Below, one piece after another: positions 56,910 through 64,000 of a stretch of DNA of 64,000 nucleotides. The notes under the pieces were generated by a model. That model was not told the origin of the DNA. It made no database searches and worked only from the letters and a program-made list of their open reading frames with translations. The stretch is from an uncultured Vibrio sp. (GTDB taxonomy: Bacteria; Pseudomonadota; Gammaproteobacteria; Enterobacterales; Vibrionaceae): contig CANNGN010000011.1 of NCBI GenBank assembly GCA_947504195.1, forward strand, positions 56,670 to 120,669, written 5' to 3'. The translations under genes were made by a program, and so were the position numbers. The first letter of the stretch is position 1, and every line of letters begins with the position of its first letter.

Positions 56910-57467
56910 ATGAATTCAATCACTTTTTTAGTCTCTACCGTATTTGATCTCTACATCATGGTAGTGCTACTGAGAATATGGCTCCAAGCAACACGTGCTG
57001 ATTTCTATAATCCGTTTTCACAGTTCATAGTGAAAGCCACTCAGCCCGTACTTAAGCCACTGCGTCGTGTTATTCCATCGATCGGCAGCATAGATTTAGC
57101 GACACTGCTGTTTGCTTATGTTCTATGTGTACTTAAGTTCACTGTGTTAATGTTGGTCGCCTCTTCTGGAGCCATGACTTTCACGCCCTATTTCTTGTTA
57201 CTTGGGTTGCTTTCACTAATAAAAGCGGCCGGTGGATTAGTTTTTTGGGTCCTACTGATCAGAGCTATCTTAAGTTGGGTGAGTCAAGGTCGTAGCCCTA
57301 TCGAATACTTATTCCATCAAATAACAGAACCACTGCTCGCGCCTGTGCGTCGCATCTTACCTGACACTGGTGGGTTTGATTTAAGCGTTTTAGTGGTATT
57401 TATATTGCTTCAATTCGCAAACTTCTTAATGGGTGATCTCGTCGGTCAACTTTGGTATCAGCTATAA
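56910..57467 (+). CDS. yggT: YggT family membrane protein
   Basis: 185 residues with two YggT repeats, each a membrane pair: [20 protein letters not shown] with [20 protein letters not shown], and [18 protein letters not shown] with [19 protein letters not shown]. Function unknown; the family has been linked to ion homeostasis and osmotic tolerance. Its stop codon overlaps the yggU start (TAATG). Confidence 0.92.
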   Translation: MNSITFLVSTVFDLYIMVVLLRIWLQATRADFYNPFSQFIVKATQPVLKPLRRVIPSIGSIDLATLLFAYVLCVLKFTVLMLVASSGAMTFTPYFLLLGLLSLIKAAGGLVFWVLLIRAILSWVSQGRSPIEYLFHQITEPLLAPVRRILPDTGGFDLSVLVVFILLQFANFLMGDLVGQLWYQL

Positions 57468-57754
57468 TGACTCCCGTATGGTTCGACGGTGACGATCTTT
57501 TGCTAAAGCTGTACATTCAGCCCAAAGCAAGCCGAGATCAAATCGTTGGACCACACGGTGATGAAATCAAGGTGGCGATCACTGCGCCACCTGTCGATGG
57601 GAAAGCCAATGCCTATTTGGCGAAATTTCTATCTAAACAGTTTAAGGTCGCCAAAAGCCAAATTAATATCGAAAAAGGCGAACTCGGACGACATAAACAA
57701 GTTCGAATCCATACTCCATCAACACTTCCCGATATAATAAAAATCCTTATCTAA
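57467..57754 (+). CDS. yggU: DUF167 family protein YggU
   Basis: 95 residues from the ATG at 57467 that overlaps the yggT stop; a frame from 57452 adds five residues. DUF167 signatures: [35 protein letters not shown] and [18 protein letters not shown]. Function unknown. Confidence 0.92.
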   Translation: MTPVWFDGDDLLLKLYIQPKASRDQIVGPHGDEIKVAITAPPVDGKANAYLAKFLSKQFKVAKSQINIEKGELGRHKQVRIHTPSTLPDIIKILI

Positions 57755-57778
57755 AGGCCTTCTAGCTGGAGAATATCG

Positions 57779-58222
57779 ATGTTATATAGAACCATCCTAG
57801 CCACTTTAATCGCGTCAGGGTTATTACTCAGCCAAAGCGTAAATGCGGAGCAAATGCAGCAAATTAAAAGTATTGATGTGCACTACTCTGCCTTTAATTC
57901 GACGTTTCTAACACCAGAAGTCGCTCGCACCTATAACCTAGAGCGCAACAGTTACCAAGCACTGTTAAACTTAACCGTACTCGATAATTCTCAACTGGGT
58001 ACGCCTGCGATTGAAGCGAAAATTTCAGGAACTGCAACAAATCTGGTCGGTCAAATCCAGCAACTTGAATTTCAATTTATTAAAGAAGCGGACGCAATGT
58101 ATTACATCGCCCCATTGAAAATCGAAGACCAAACCACATTGCGCTTCAATATTTCCGTTGATGCCGGCTTAAAAGGGCGTGGCGTCTTAAAATTCCACCA
58201 AAAATTCTATAGCGAAGAATAA
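57779..58222 (+). CDS. DUF4426 family exported protein
   Basis: 147 residues with a signal peptide ([20 protein letters not shown], cleavage near VNA-EQ). The mature part begins [20 protein letters not shown], as in DUF4426 proteins found between yggU and rdgB in Vibrio and relatives, and ends [14 protein letters not shown]. Periplasmic, function unknown. The gene is 24 bp after yggU and 8 bp before rdgB, so it is part of the same operon. Confidence 0.85.
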   Translation: MLYRTILATLIASGLLLSQSVNAEQMQQIKSIDVHYSAFNSTFLTPEVARTYNLERNSYQALLNLTVLDNSQLGTPAIEAKISGTATNLVGQIQQLEFQFIKEADAMYYIAPLKIEDQTTLRFNISVDAGLKGRGVLKFHQKFYSEE

Positions 58223-58230
58223 TAAATCTC

Positions 58231-58845
58231 ATGAGTATCACTTATCCAATAAAAAAAATCGTTCTTGCCACTGGTAATCAAGGTAAGGTTCGCGAGATGG
58301 CCGATCTATTAAACGATTTCGGCTTTGATGTCGTCGCACAGAGTGAATTTAACGTATCTGATGTGGAAGAAACAGGAACCACATTTGTCGAGAACGCGAT
58401 TATTAAAGCTCGTCATGCAGCAAAAGAAACTGGCCTCCCGGCAATTGCCGATGACTCGGGGCTTGAAGTCGATTACCTTAACGGTGCACCCGGTATTTAT
58501 TCCGCGCGTTATTCAGGGGAAAACGCTACCGATCAAACCAATATCGATAAGTTGTTAGCCGAAATGAAATCGGCACCAGAAACTCAAAGAACGGCTCGAT
58601 TTCACTGTGTTTTAGTCCTTATGCGCCACGAAAACGACCCAACACCATTAATCTGTCACGGTCAATGGGAAGGTAAAATCCTCGAAACTCAAAGTGGCAG
58701 CAACGGTTTTGGCTATGACCCTATTTTCTTTGTTCCCGAAGAAAACTGCGCATCTGCCGAATTAGAACCGACACGTAAAAAGCAGCTATCACATCGAGGA
58801 AAGGCTCTTGATAAACTCTTTGCCGCATTGGGTGACAAGCAGTAA
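58231..58845 (+). CDS. rdgB: XTP/dITP diphosphatase (house-cleaning NTPase)
   Basis: 204 residues, close to E. coli RdgB (197). Removes XTP, ITP and dITP from the nucleotide pool. Signatures: [18 protein letters not shown] (the SHR/TGN start), [38 protein letters not shown] and [10 protein letters not shown] at the end. Its stop codon overlaps the hemW start (TAATG). Confidence 0.95.
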   Translation: MSITYPIKKIVLATGNQGKVREMADLLNDFGFDVVAQSEFNVSDVEETGTTFVENAIIKARHAAKETGLPAIADDSGLEVDYLNGAPGIYSARYSGENATDQTNIDKLLAEMKSAPETQRTARFHCVLVLMRHENDPTPLICHGQWEGKILETQSGSNGFGYDPIFFVPEENCASAELEPTRKKQLSHRGKALDKLFAALGDKQ

Positions 58846-60002
58846 TGATCACGCCACCAGCGCTGAGCTTATATATTCACATTCCTTGGTGCGTACAAAA
58901 GTGCCCGTACTGCGACTTTAACTCCCACACATTAAAGGGTGGGATTCCAGAGCATGCTTACATTGAAGCGTTAATTGACGATCTTGATCAAGATATACAA
59001 CGCTATGCGCTCACATCATCACAGCGCAAGCTCCATACCATTTTTATTGGGGGTGGAACGCCGAGCTTAATTTCACCTCAAGGCATTGCTTCAATTCTAG
59101 CTCAAGTCGAACAACGAATTCCGTTTGAAAATGATATTGAAATCACCATGGAGGCCAATCCGGGGACCATTGAAGCAGAGCGTTTTTCCGGATATAGAGA
59201 GGCAGGGGTAACTCGAATTTCAATCGGGGTCCAGAGTTTCAAGAATGATAAACTAAACGCTTTAGGACGAATTCACGGAGCCTCAGAAGCCATTAATGCT
59301 GCAAAGCTAGCGCATCAAATTGGCTTAAAGAGCTTTAACCTCGACCTTATGCATGGTTTGCCTGATCAAAGCCCTGACGAGGCTCTGAGTGATTTACAGC
59401 AAGCTATTGAGTTAGATCCTCCTCATTTATCTTGGTATCAATTAACCATCGAGCCCAATACCCTATTTCACTTTAAACCGCCGACATTACCTGATGATGA
59501 TGCACTGTGGGATATTTTCGAACGCGGCCACGAAGTCTTAACTAACGCGGGCTACATTCAATATGAAACCTCGGGATACAGCAAGCCGGGTTATCAGTGT
59601 CGTCATAATCTTAACTATTGGCGCTTTGGGGATTATCTAGGTATTGGTTGCGGTGCTCATGGAAAACTAAGCTTTACCGATGGACGAATCATTCGTACAA
59701 CAAAAGTGAAACACCCTAAAGGCTATCTAAACTTATTAAAACCCTATCTAGATAACGAACACGAAGTAGAATTCATTGATAGGCCATTCGAGTTTTTCAT
59801 GAACCGATTTCGCTTACTTGAGGCATGTCCAAAAAGTGAGTTTGTGGCCGCCACGGGTTTAGAGATCCGTGATGTGCAATCCACCATTGATTGGTCAAAA
59901 CAAAAAGACTATCTAATTGAAACTGAACAAACGTGGCAGGTAACGAACAAAGGAAAGTTATTTTTAAATGAGCTACTTGAAGCGTTTTTGCACGATGAAT
60001 AA
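58845..60002 (+). CDS. hemW: Radical SAM heme chaperone HemW
   Basis: 385 residues. HemW binds heme and a [4Fe-4S] cluster; formerly annotated as an oxygen-independent coproporphyrinogen oxidase. The radical SAM CxxxCxxC reads IPWCVQKCPYCDFNSH with an extra cysteine-like segment. GGGTPSLIS, MEANPGTIE, ISIGVQSFKNDKLNALGRIH and DLMHGLPDQS follow. It overlaps rdgB by one base and ends at a bidirectional terminator facing trmB. Confidence 0.94.
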   Translation: MITPPALSLYIHIPWCVQKCPYCDFNSHTLKGGIPEHAYIEALIDDLDQDIQRYALTSSQRKLHTIFIGGGTPSLISPQGIASILAQVEQRIPFENDIEITMEANPGTIEAERFSGYREAGVTRISIGVQSFKNDKLNALGRIHGASEAINAAKLAHQIGLKSFNLDLMHGLPDQSPDEALSDLQQAIELDPPHLSWYQLTIEPNTLFHFKPPTLPDDDALWDIFERGHEVLTNAGYIQYETSGYSKPGYQCRHNLNYWRFGDYLGIGCGAHGKLSFTDGRIIRTTKVKHPKGYLNLLKPYLDNEHEVEFIDRPFEFFMNRFRLLEACPKSEFVAATGLEIRDVQSTIDWSKQKDYLIETEQTWQVTNKGKLFLNELLEAFLHDE

Positions 60003-60005
60003 TAT

Positions 60006-60030
60006 AAAAGGGAGCTTCGAGCTCCCTTTT
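60006..60030. terminator. Bidirectional terminator between hemW and trmB
   Basis: AAAAGGGAGC-ttcga-GCTCCCTTTT hairpin between convergent genes. Confidence 0.88.
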
Positions 60031-60042
60031 ACTATTTAATAC

Positions 60043-60762
60043 TTAGCTTAAACGCTTATATTTAATGTCCCACACGCCATGACCAAGACGATGACCTCGG
60101 GCTTCAAACTTAGTTAATGGACGCTCTTCAGGACGCGGAATGTAATTCCCATCTTGAGCAATATTTTCATACCCCGGAGCCTGTTCCATTACTTCAATCA
60201 TATGTTCCGCATAATTTTCCCAATCCGTTGCCATATGAAAGATACCTTCGCCTATCGCCAATTTTTGACGAACCATTTCAGCAAATTCAAGCTGAACAAT
60301 ACGACGCTTATGGTGGCGTTTTTTATGCCATGGGTCTGGGAAATATAGCTGCAGTGTCGCAAGGCTATCGTTAGGAATCATGTATGCGAAGACTTCAACC
60401 GCATCGTGACACATCACTCGTAAGTTAGTCACACCGGCATCGCGAGCCGAAGAAAGACACGCTCCAACACCTGGAGAGTGAACTTCGATACCAAAAAAAT
60501 TCTTTTCTGGTGCATTTTTAGCCATTTCGACAAGCGAAGCTCCCATTCCGAAGCCGATTTCCAACACAACCGGGTTATCGTTCCCAAACACTTCTTGCCA
60601 ATTGAGCAATGTCTCTTGAAAATCAACGCCCATAGTAGGCCAACAATCATTAATCGCGGATTCTTGTCCCTTAGTTAATCGACCTTCACGACGAACAAAA
60701 CTACGAATCTTGCGAATCAGTTTTCCATCTTCAGTGTATTCGTTAGTTGTTACTTCACTCAT
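60043..60762 (-). CDS. trmB: tRNA (guanine(46)-N7)-methyltransferase
   Basis: 239 residues, as in E. coli TrmB. Adds the N7 methyl group to G46 in the variable loop of tRNAs. AdoMet-binding [48 protein letters not shown] and the C-terminal [19 protein letters not shown] are conserved. Convergent with hemW, divergent from mutY. Confidence 0.95.
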   Translation of the reverse strand: MSEVTTNEYTEDGKLIRKIRSFVRREGRLTKGQESAINDCWPTMGVDFQETLLNWQEVFGNDNPVVLEIGFGMGASLVEMAKNAPEKNFFGIEVHSPGVGACLSSARDAGVTNLRVMCHDAVEVFAYMIPNDSLATLQLYFPDPWHKKRHHKRRIVQLEFAEMVRQKLAIGEGIFHMATDWENYAEHMIEVMEQAPGYENIAQDGNYIPRPEERPLTKFEARGHRLGHGVWDIKYKRLS

Positions 60763-60976
60763 TGACCTACCTGCTTAAATTTTACACTCATAAAATTGGC
60801 TTGTGATTATCCAAAGAATAACTGTGGGTGCAAGTATTATTGAAAAGTTTCTACCATTTAAAGCGAATTATCACCGTCATCGCATATGAGATAACCACAA
60901 AAAATATGGGTTTTACTTAAACAAGGATATGTGGTGCAATTTTGTTTCGTTACCTAAAACCATAAAAGAGCCACTT

Positions 60977-62038
60977 TTGACGCCATATGCTAAAGCGATA
61001 CTAACTTGGTACGACTCATACGGTCGTAAGAACCTCCCATGGCAACAAAATAAGACCGCCTACCGAGTTTGGTTATCTGAAATCATGCTGCAACAAACTC
61101 AAGTTGCAACGGTCATTCCGTATTTTGAAAAATTTGTCGAGCGCTTTCCTACCATTACTACCTTGGCCAATGCATCTCAAGATGAAGTGCTCCACTTATG
61201 GACTGGCCTTGGTTATTACGCCCGAGCGCGAAACTTACACAAAGCAGCAAAAATCGTCGTCGATGAGTATCAAGGAGAGTTTCCCACTCAATTTGAACAG
61301 GTTCATGCTTTACCAGGGATCGGACGCTCGACCGCAGCGGCCATTCTCTCCTCTGTATATGGTCAACCTCATGCAATCTTAGATGGTAACGTGAAACGTA
61401 CACTTGCAAGAAGTTTTGCTGTTGAAGGATGGCCAGGGCAGAAAAACGTTGAGAACCGTTTATGGGAGTTTGCCGAGCAGCACACTCCCAAGCAACAGGT
61501 CACAAACTATAATCAAGCTATGATGGATATGGGGGCAATGGTGTGTACTCGCAGTAAGCCCAAATGCACACTATGCCCAATAGATCAGTTTTGTGTTGCA
61601 CATGCTCAAGGAAATATATTGGATTATCCCGGAAAAAAACCTAAAAAAGCGAAACCGGTAAAAGAAACCGAATTTTTTATTATTGTGGCTGAAAACCAAG
61701 TATGGCTTGAGTTGCGCCCTTCCAGCGGTATTTGGGGAGGACTTCACTGTTTCCCACAAACATCAATGGGCGACATCCAACAACAACTCGCGATCAAAGA
61801 TAGCAACATCAAATATACAAAAACTCTGATCACGTTTCGCCATACATTTAGCCACTATCATCTCGATATCACGCCCAAACTGGTGAAACTGAATCAACAA
61901 CCATCGCTCATTATGGAACCAAACCGAGGAGTCTGGTATAACTTAGAGCAACCAGAGGAAGTCGGTTTAGCCGCACCTGTAAAGCAATTGATTGAATCAC
62001 TGCATTATGAGTTAGCTTCCATCGAATCAAATAGTTAA
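60977..62038 (+). CDS. mutY: A/G-specific adenine DNA glycosylase
   Basis: 353 residues from a TTG at 60977, chosen because the product then begins [18 protein letters not shown] at the usual family start and has the usual length (~350). An upstream ATG at 60929 gives 369 residues but has a poorly spaced ribosome-binding site. Removes adenine opposite 8-oxoguanine. Features: [19 protein letters not shown], the helix-hairpin-helix [14 protein letters not shown] with catalytic Asp in [11 protein letters not shown], and the [4Fe-4S] cysteines in [23 protein letters not shown]-like C-terminal domain follows. It is followed closely by yggX and mltC, the classic order. Confidence 0.93.
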   Translation: MTPYAKAILTWYDSYGRKNLPWQQNKTAYRVWLSEIMLQQTQVATVIPYFEKFVERFPTITTLANASQDEVLHLWTGLGYYARARNLHKAAKIVVDEYQGEFPTQFEQVHALPGIGRSTAAAILSSVYGQPHAILDGNVKRTLARSFAVEGWPGQKNVENRLWEFAEQHTPKQQVTNYNQAMMDMGAMVCTRSKPKCTLCPIDQFCVAHAQGNILDYPGKKPKKAKPVKETEFFIIVAENQVWLELRPSSGIWGGLHCFPQTSMGDIQQQLAIKDSNIKYTKTLITFRHTFSHYHLDITPKLVKLNQQPSLIMEPNRGVWYNLEQPEEVGLAAPVKQLIESLHYELASIESNS

Positions 62039-62050
62039 GAGGATACACCT

Positions 62051-62326
62051 ATGAGCCGCACCGTATTTTGTGCTCGTTTAAACCAAGAAGCTGAAGGTCT
62101 TGATTTTCAATTTTATCCTGGAGAATTAGGAAAGCGCATTTTTGACTCAATTTCAAAACAAGCTTGGGCGGAATGGCAACACAAACAAACCATGCTAATT
62201 AACGAGAAAAAACTCAATATGATGGATCCAGAGCATCGTAAATTACTCGAAGAGCAAATGGTAAATTTCTTATTCGAAGGAAAAGAAGTTCACATCGAAG
62301 GCTATACTCCACCCAGTGAATCCTAA
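62051..62326 (+). CDS. yggX: Fe(2+)-trafficking protein YggX
   Basis: 91 residues, as in E. coli. Starts [20 protein letters not shown] with the conserved cysteine at position 7, then [17 protein letters not shown] and [20 protein letters not shown]. It protects iron-sulfur clusters, including that of MutY, from oxidative damage; the gene lies 12 bp after mutY. Confidence 0.95.
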   Translation: MSRTVFCARLNQEAEGLDFQFYPGELGKRIFDSISKQAWAEWQHKQTMLINEKKLNMMDPEHRKLLEEQMVNFLFEGKEVHIEGYTPPSES

Positions 62327-62374
62327 TTGTTTGGCGCTACCTCTGCGTAGCGCGTTAAAACAGAATTAAAGTAC

Positions 62375-63511
62375 ATGCATCGACTCTATATCTTCTTACT
62401 TACAGCCTCATTACTCAGCGCTTGCAGCCGGGAGTTTGTTGAAAACACCTACGGTGTAGATTACGAGCCCACCAATCGCTTTGCACGGAATCTCGCTCCC
62501 TTACCCGGACAGTTTGAGAAAGACACCGATGCGCTTGATAGCTTAATCAGTAGTTTTACTGGCGATATTCAAAAACGTTGGGGCGTAAATGAAGTCAAGG
62601 TGGCAGGGAGAAGCAACTACGTAAAATATATTGATGACTATCAAAGTCGTGCCGAAGTTAACTTTGATAAAGGCACAATTACCATTGAAACCATTGCGTC
62701 ATCAGAGCCATTGGTTCATCTAAAGCGTGCGATTAAAACAACATTGCTAACTCCCGATGACCCACTTAGTGTTGACCTTTTTTCATCAAAAGATATTGAA
62801 TTAAAAGGGCAACCTTTTCTCTATCAACAAGTTGTTGATCATGAAAATCAACCGATGCAATGGTCATGGCGAGCCACTCGCTTTGCCGATTATTTACTGT
62901 CAAATAAGCTTCAGGTCAAACAAGTCGATTTTAAAAAATCCTATTACGTTGTCATCCCCATGGTTGAAAACCAACTTGAAATTCGAGGGGTTCAGTATGC
63001 GGATAGCATTAATCGAGCTGCGAAAAAGTATGGCATTGACGCTGATCTGATATACGCCATCATTAAAACCGAAAGTAGCTTTAACCCTTATGCAGTAAGC
63101 TGGGCCAATGCCTACGGCCTGATGCAAGTCGTACCTAAAACCGCTGGACGAGATGTGTTTGAGAAAATCAAAAAGCGAAAAGGACAACCCTCGCCAGCAT
63201 ACTTATACAATCCTGAGAACAATATTGATGCTGGTACTGCATATTTCTATATCTTAAAAAATTATTATCTAAAAGACATACGAGATCCGCTATCTCTAGA
63301 ATACAGTATGATTTCGGCTTATAACGGCGGAGCCGGTGGCGTTTTTAACACTTTTGATCGAAACCGAATACGCGCGATTGCTGATATTAACTCATTAAAA
63401 CCCAGTCAAGTTTATTGGGCGCTGACCAATAAACACTCGAGTTCTGAGTCGCGCCGCTATTTACAAAAAGTGCTCAAATACAAGAAACAGTTCAACTCTG
63501 GACAGCTATGA
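62375..63511 (+). CDS. mltC: Membrane-bound lytic murein transglycosylase C
   Basis: 378 residues. Lipoprotein signal with a lipobox LLSACS, so anchored to the outer membrane. An N-terminal DUF3393 region is followed by the SLT domain: YGIDADLIYAIIKTESSFNP with the catalytic Glu, SWANAYGLMQVVPKTAG, and ISAYNGGAGGVF. It cleaves peptidoglycan glycan strands between MurNAc and GlcNAc. Last gene of the mutY-yggX-mltC run, just before the tRNA cluster. Confidence 0.95.
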   Translation: MHRLYIFLLTASLLSACSREFVENTYGVDYEPTNRFARNLAPLPGQFEKDTDALDSLISSFTGDIQKRWGVNEVKVAGRSNYVKYIDDYQSRAEVNFDKGTITIETIASSEPLVHLKRAIKTTLLTPDDPLSVDLFSSKDIELKGQPFLYQQVVDHENQPMQWSWRATRFADYLLSNKLQVKQVDFKKSYYVVIPMVENQLEIRGVQYADSINRAAKKYGIDADLIYAIIKTESSFNPYAVSWANAYGLMQVVPKTAGRDVFEKIKKRKGQPSPAYLYNPENNIDAGTAYFYILKNYYLKDIRDPLSLEYSMISAYNGGAGGVFNTFDRNRIRAIADINSLKPSQVYWALTNKHSSSESRRYLQKVLKYKKQFNSGQL

Positions 63512-63613
63512 TTGTCAAATCGATGAAAATGACAGCAATCAACTGGTTTTTTGCCTTTTTTTACCAAAATAAGTTGACGAATAAGCACAAAACCCGTTTA
63601 ATAGCGCTCCGTT

Positions 63614-63689
63614 GCCCGGATAGCTCAGTCGGTAGAGCAGAGGATTGAAAATCCTCGTGTCGGTGGTTCGATTCCGCCTCCGGGCACCA
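63614..63689 (+). tRNA. tRNA-Phe (GAA)
   Basis: 76 nt including encoded CCA. Acceptor GCCCGGA/TCCGGGC, D-loop TAGCTCAGTCGGTAGAGC, anticodon loop TTGAAAA (GAA), T-arm GGTTCGATTCC. Confidence 0.97.
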
Positions 63690-63738
63690 TGATTTATTTA
63701 TTGGTGTCATACATCAGTAAAAAAGCAAATATAAGTGC

Positions 63739-63814
<76 letters not shown>

Positions 63815-63821
63815 TTTATTT

Positions 63822-63897
63822 GCCTCGATAGCTCAGTCGGTAGAGCAGAGGATTGAAAATCCTCGTGTCGGTGGTTCGATTCCGCCTCGAGGCACCA
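63822..63897 (+). tRNA. tRNA-Phe (GAA), second copy with a changed acceptor stem
   Basis: 76 nt including encoded CCA. Identical to the first tRNA-Phe except the acceptor stem, GCCTCGA/TCGAGGC, where both strands changed together so pairing is kept. Confidence 0.97.
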
Positions 63898-63924
63898 CTT
63901 CTTTCTAAAGAAGATACAATTTGT

Positions 63925-64000
63925 TCCCCCTTAGTTCAGTTGGTAGAACGGCGGACTGTTAATCCGTATGTCGCAAGTTCAAGTCTTGCAGGGGGAGCCA
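63925..64000 (+). tRNA. tRNA-Asn (GTT)
   Basis: 76 nt ending with encoded CCA exactly at the window edge. Acceptor TCCCCCT/AGGGGGA, D-arm TAGTTCAGTTGGTAGAAC, anticodon loop CTGTTAA (GTT), T-arm AGTTCAAGTCT. Confidence 0.96.

Overview
The window looks like part of the main chromosome of a marine gammaproteobacterium, most likely a Vibrio. Three things point there: the gene order tkt-epd-pgk-fbaA-mscS-argO/argP, the conserved block metK-sprT-rsmE-gshB-yqgE-ruvX-pilT-yggS-proC-yggT-yggU-rdgB-hemW-trmB-mutY-yggX-mltC followed by tRNA genes, and the overall AT-leaning codon use. The species cannot be named from the sequence alone.

Layout. (1) 1-6411 is an iron/siderophore uptake locus: the 5' part of a TonB-dependent receptor, an ABC ATPase, two FecCD-type permeases, a divergent periplasmic binding protein and an AraC-type regulator, with Fur-box palindromes in the promoter regions. 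(2) 6501-9659 is a very large membrane-bound HD-GYP protein with two periplasmic sensor regions. (3) 10023-10614 holds a decayed Rhs tip and a small membrane protein. (4) 10699-35049 is a complete Tn7-like transposon of 24,351 bp. It has TGT...ACA ends, three TnsB-type boxes at each end and a 5-bp AAATT target duplication, and it lies 20 bp beyond the glmS stop codon. It encodes TnsA, TnsB, TnsC, TnsD and TnsE; the catalytic or metal residues of TnsA and TnsD fall at the same residue numbers as in Tn7, and those of TnsB one lower. (5) 35075-63511 is core chromosome: glmS, a DeoR regulator, pyruvate kinase, glycolysis and pentose-phosphate genes, methionine and glutathione synthesis, and housekeeping genes. 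(6) 63614-64000 carries four tRNA genes (Phe, Thr, Phe, Asn).

Transposon cargo. Near the left end are an orphan beta-class adenine-type DNA methyltransferase and a two-gene operon of unknown function (a 143-aa protein plus a DUF6575-like/winged-helix protein). Between tnsA and the right end are an AAA ATPase/subtilisin-like protease pair resembling the IetAS anti-phage system, a truncated MFS transporter joined to a truncated sulfotransferase, a GC-richer EPSP synthase with class II-like motifs preceded by six tandem heptamers, and a graveyard of insertion sequences. The graveyard includes one IS3-family copy interrupted three times, by an IS30-family element, a group II intron and an IS110-family element.

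How it fits together. TnsD directs insertion at glmS. The insertion has separated glmS from its own terminator, which is now found just outside the opposite end of the element at 10635-10668. The tns operon sits at the left end with about 14 kb of cargo between tnsA and the right end, unlike Tn7, where tnsA abuts the right end. The most interesting cargo is the protease/ATPase pair, the uncharacterised two-gene operon beside the methyltransferase, and the mobile EPSP synthase.
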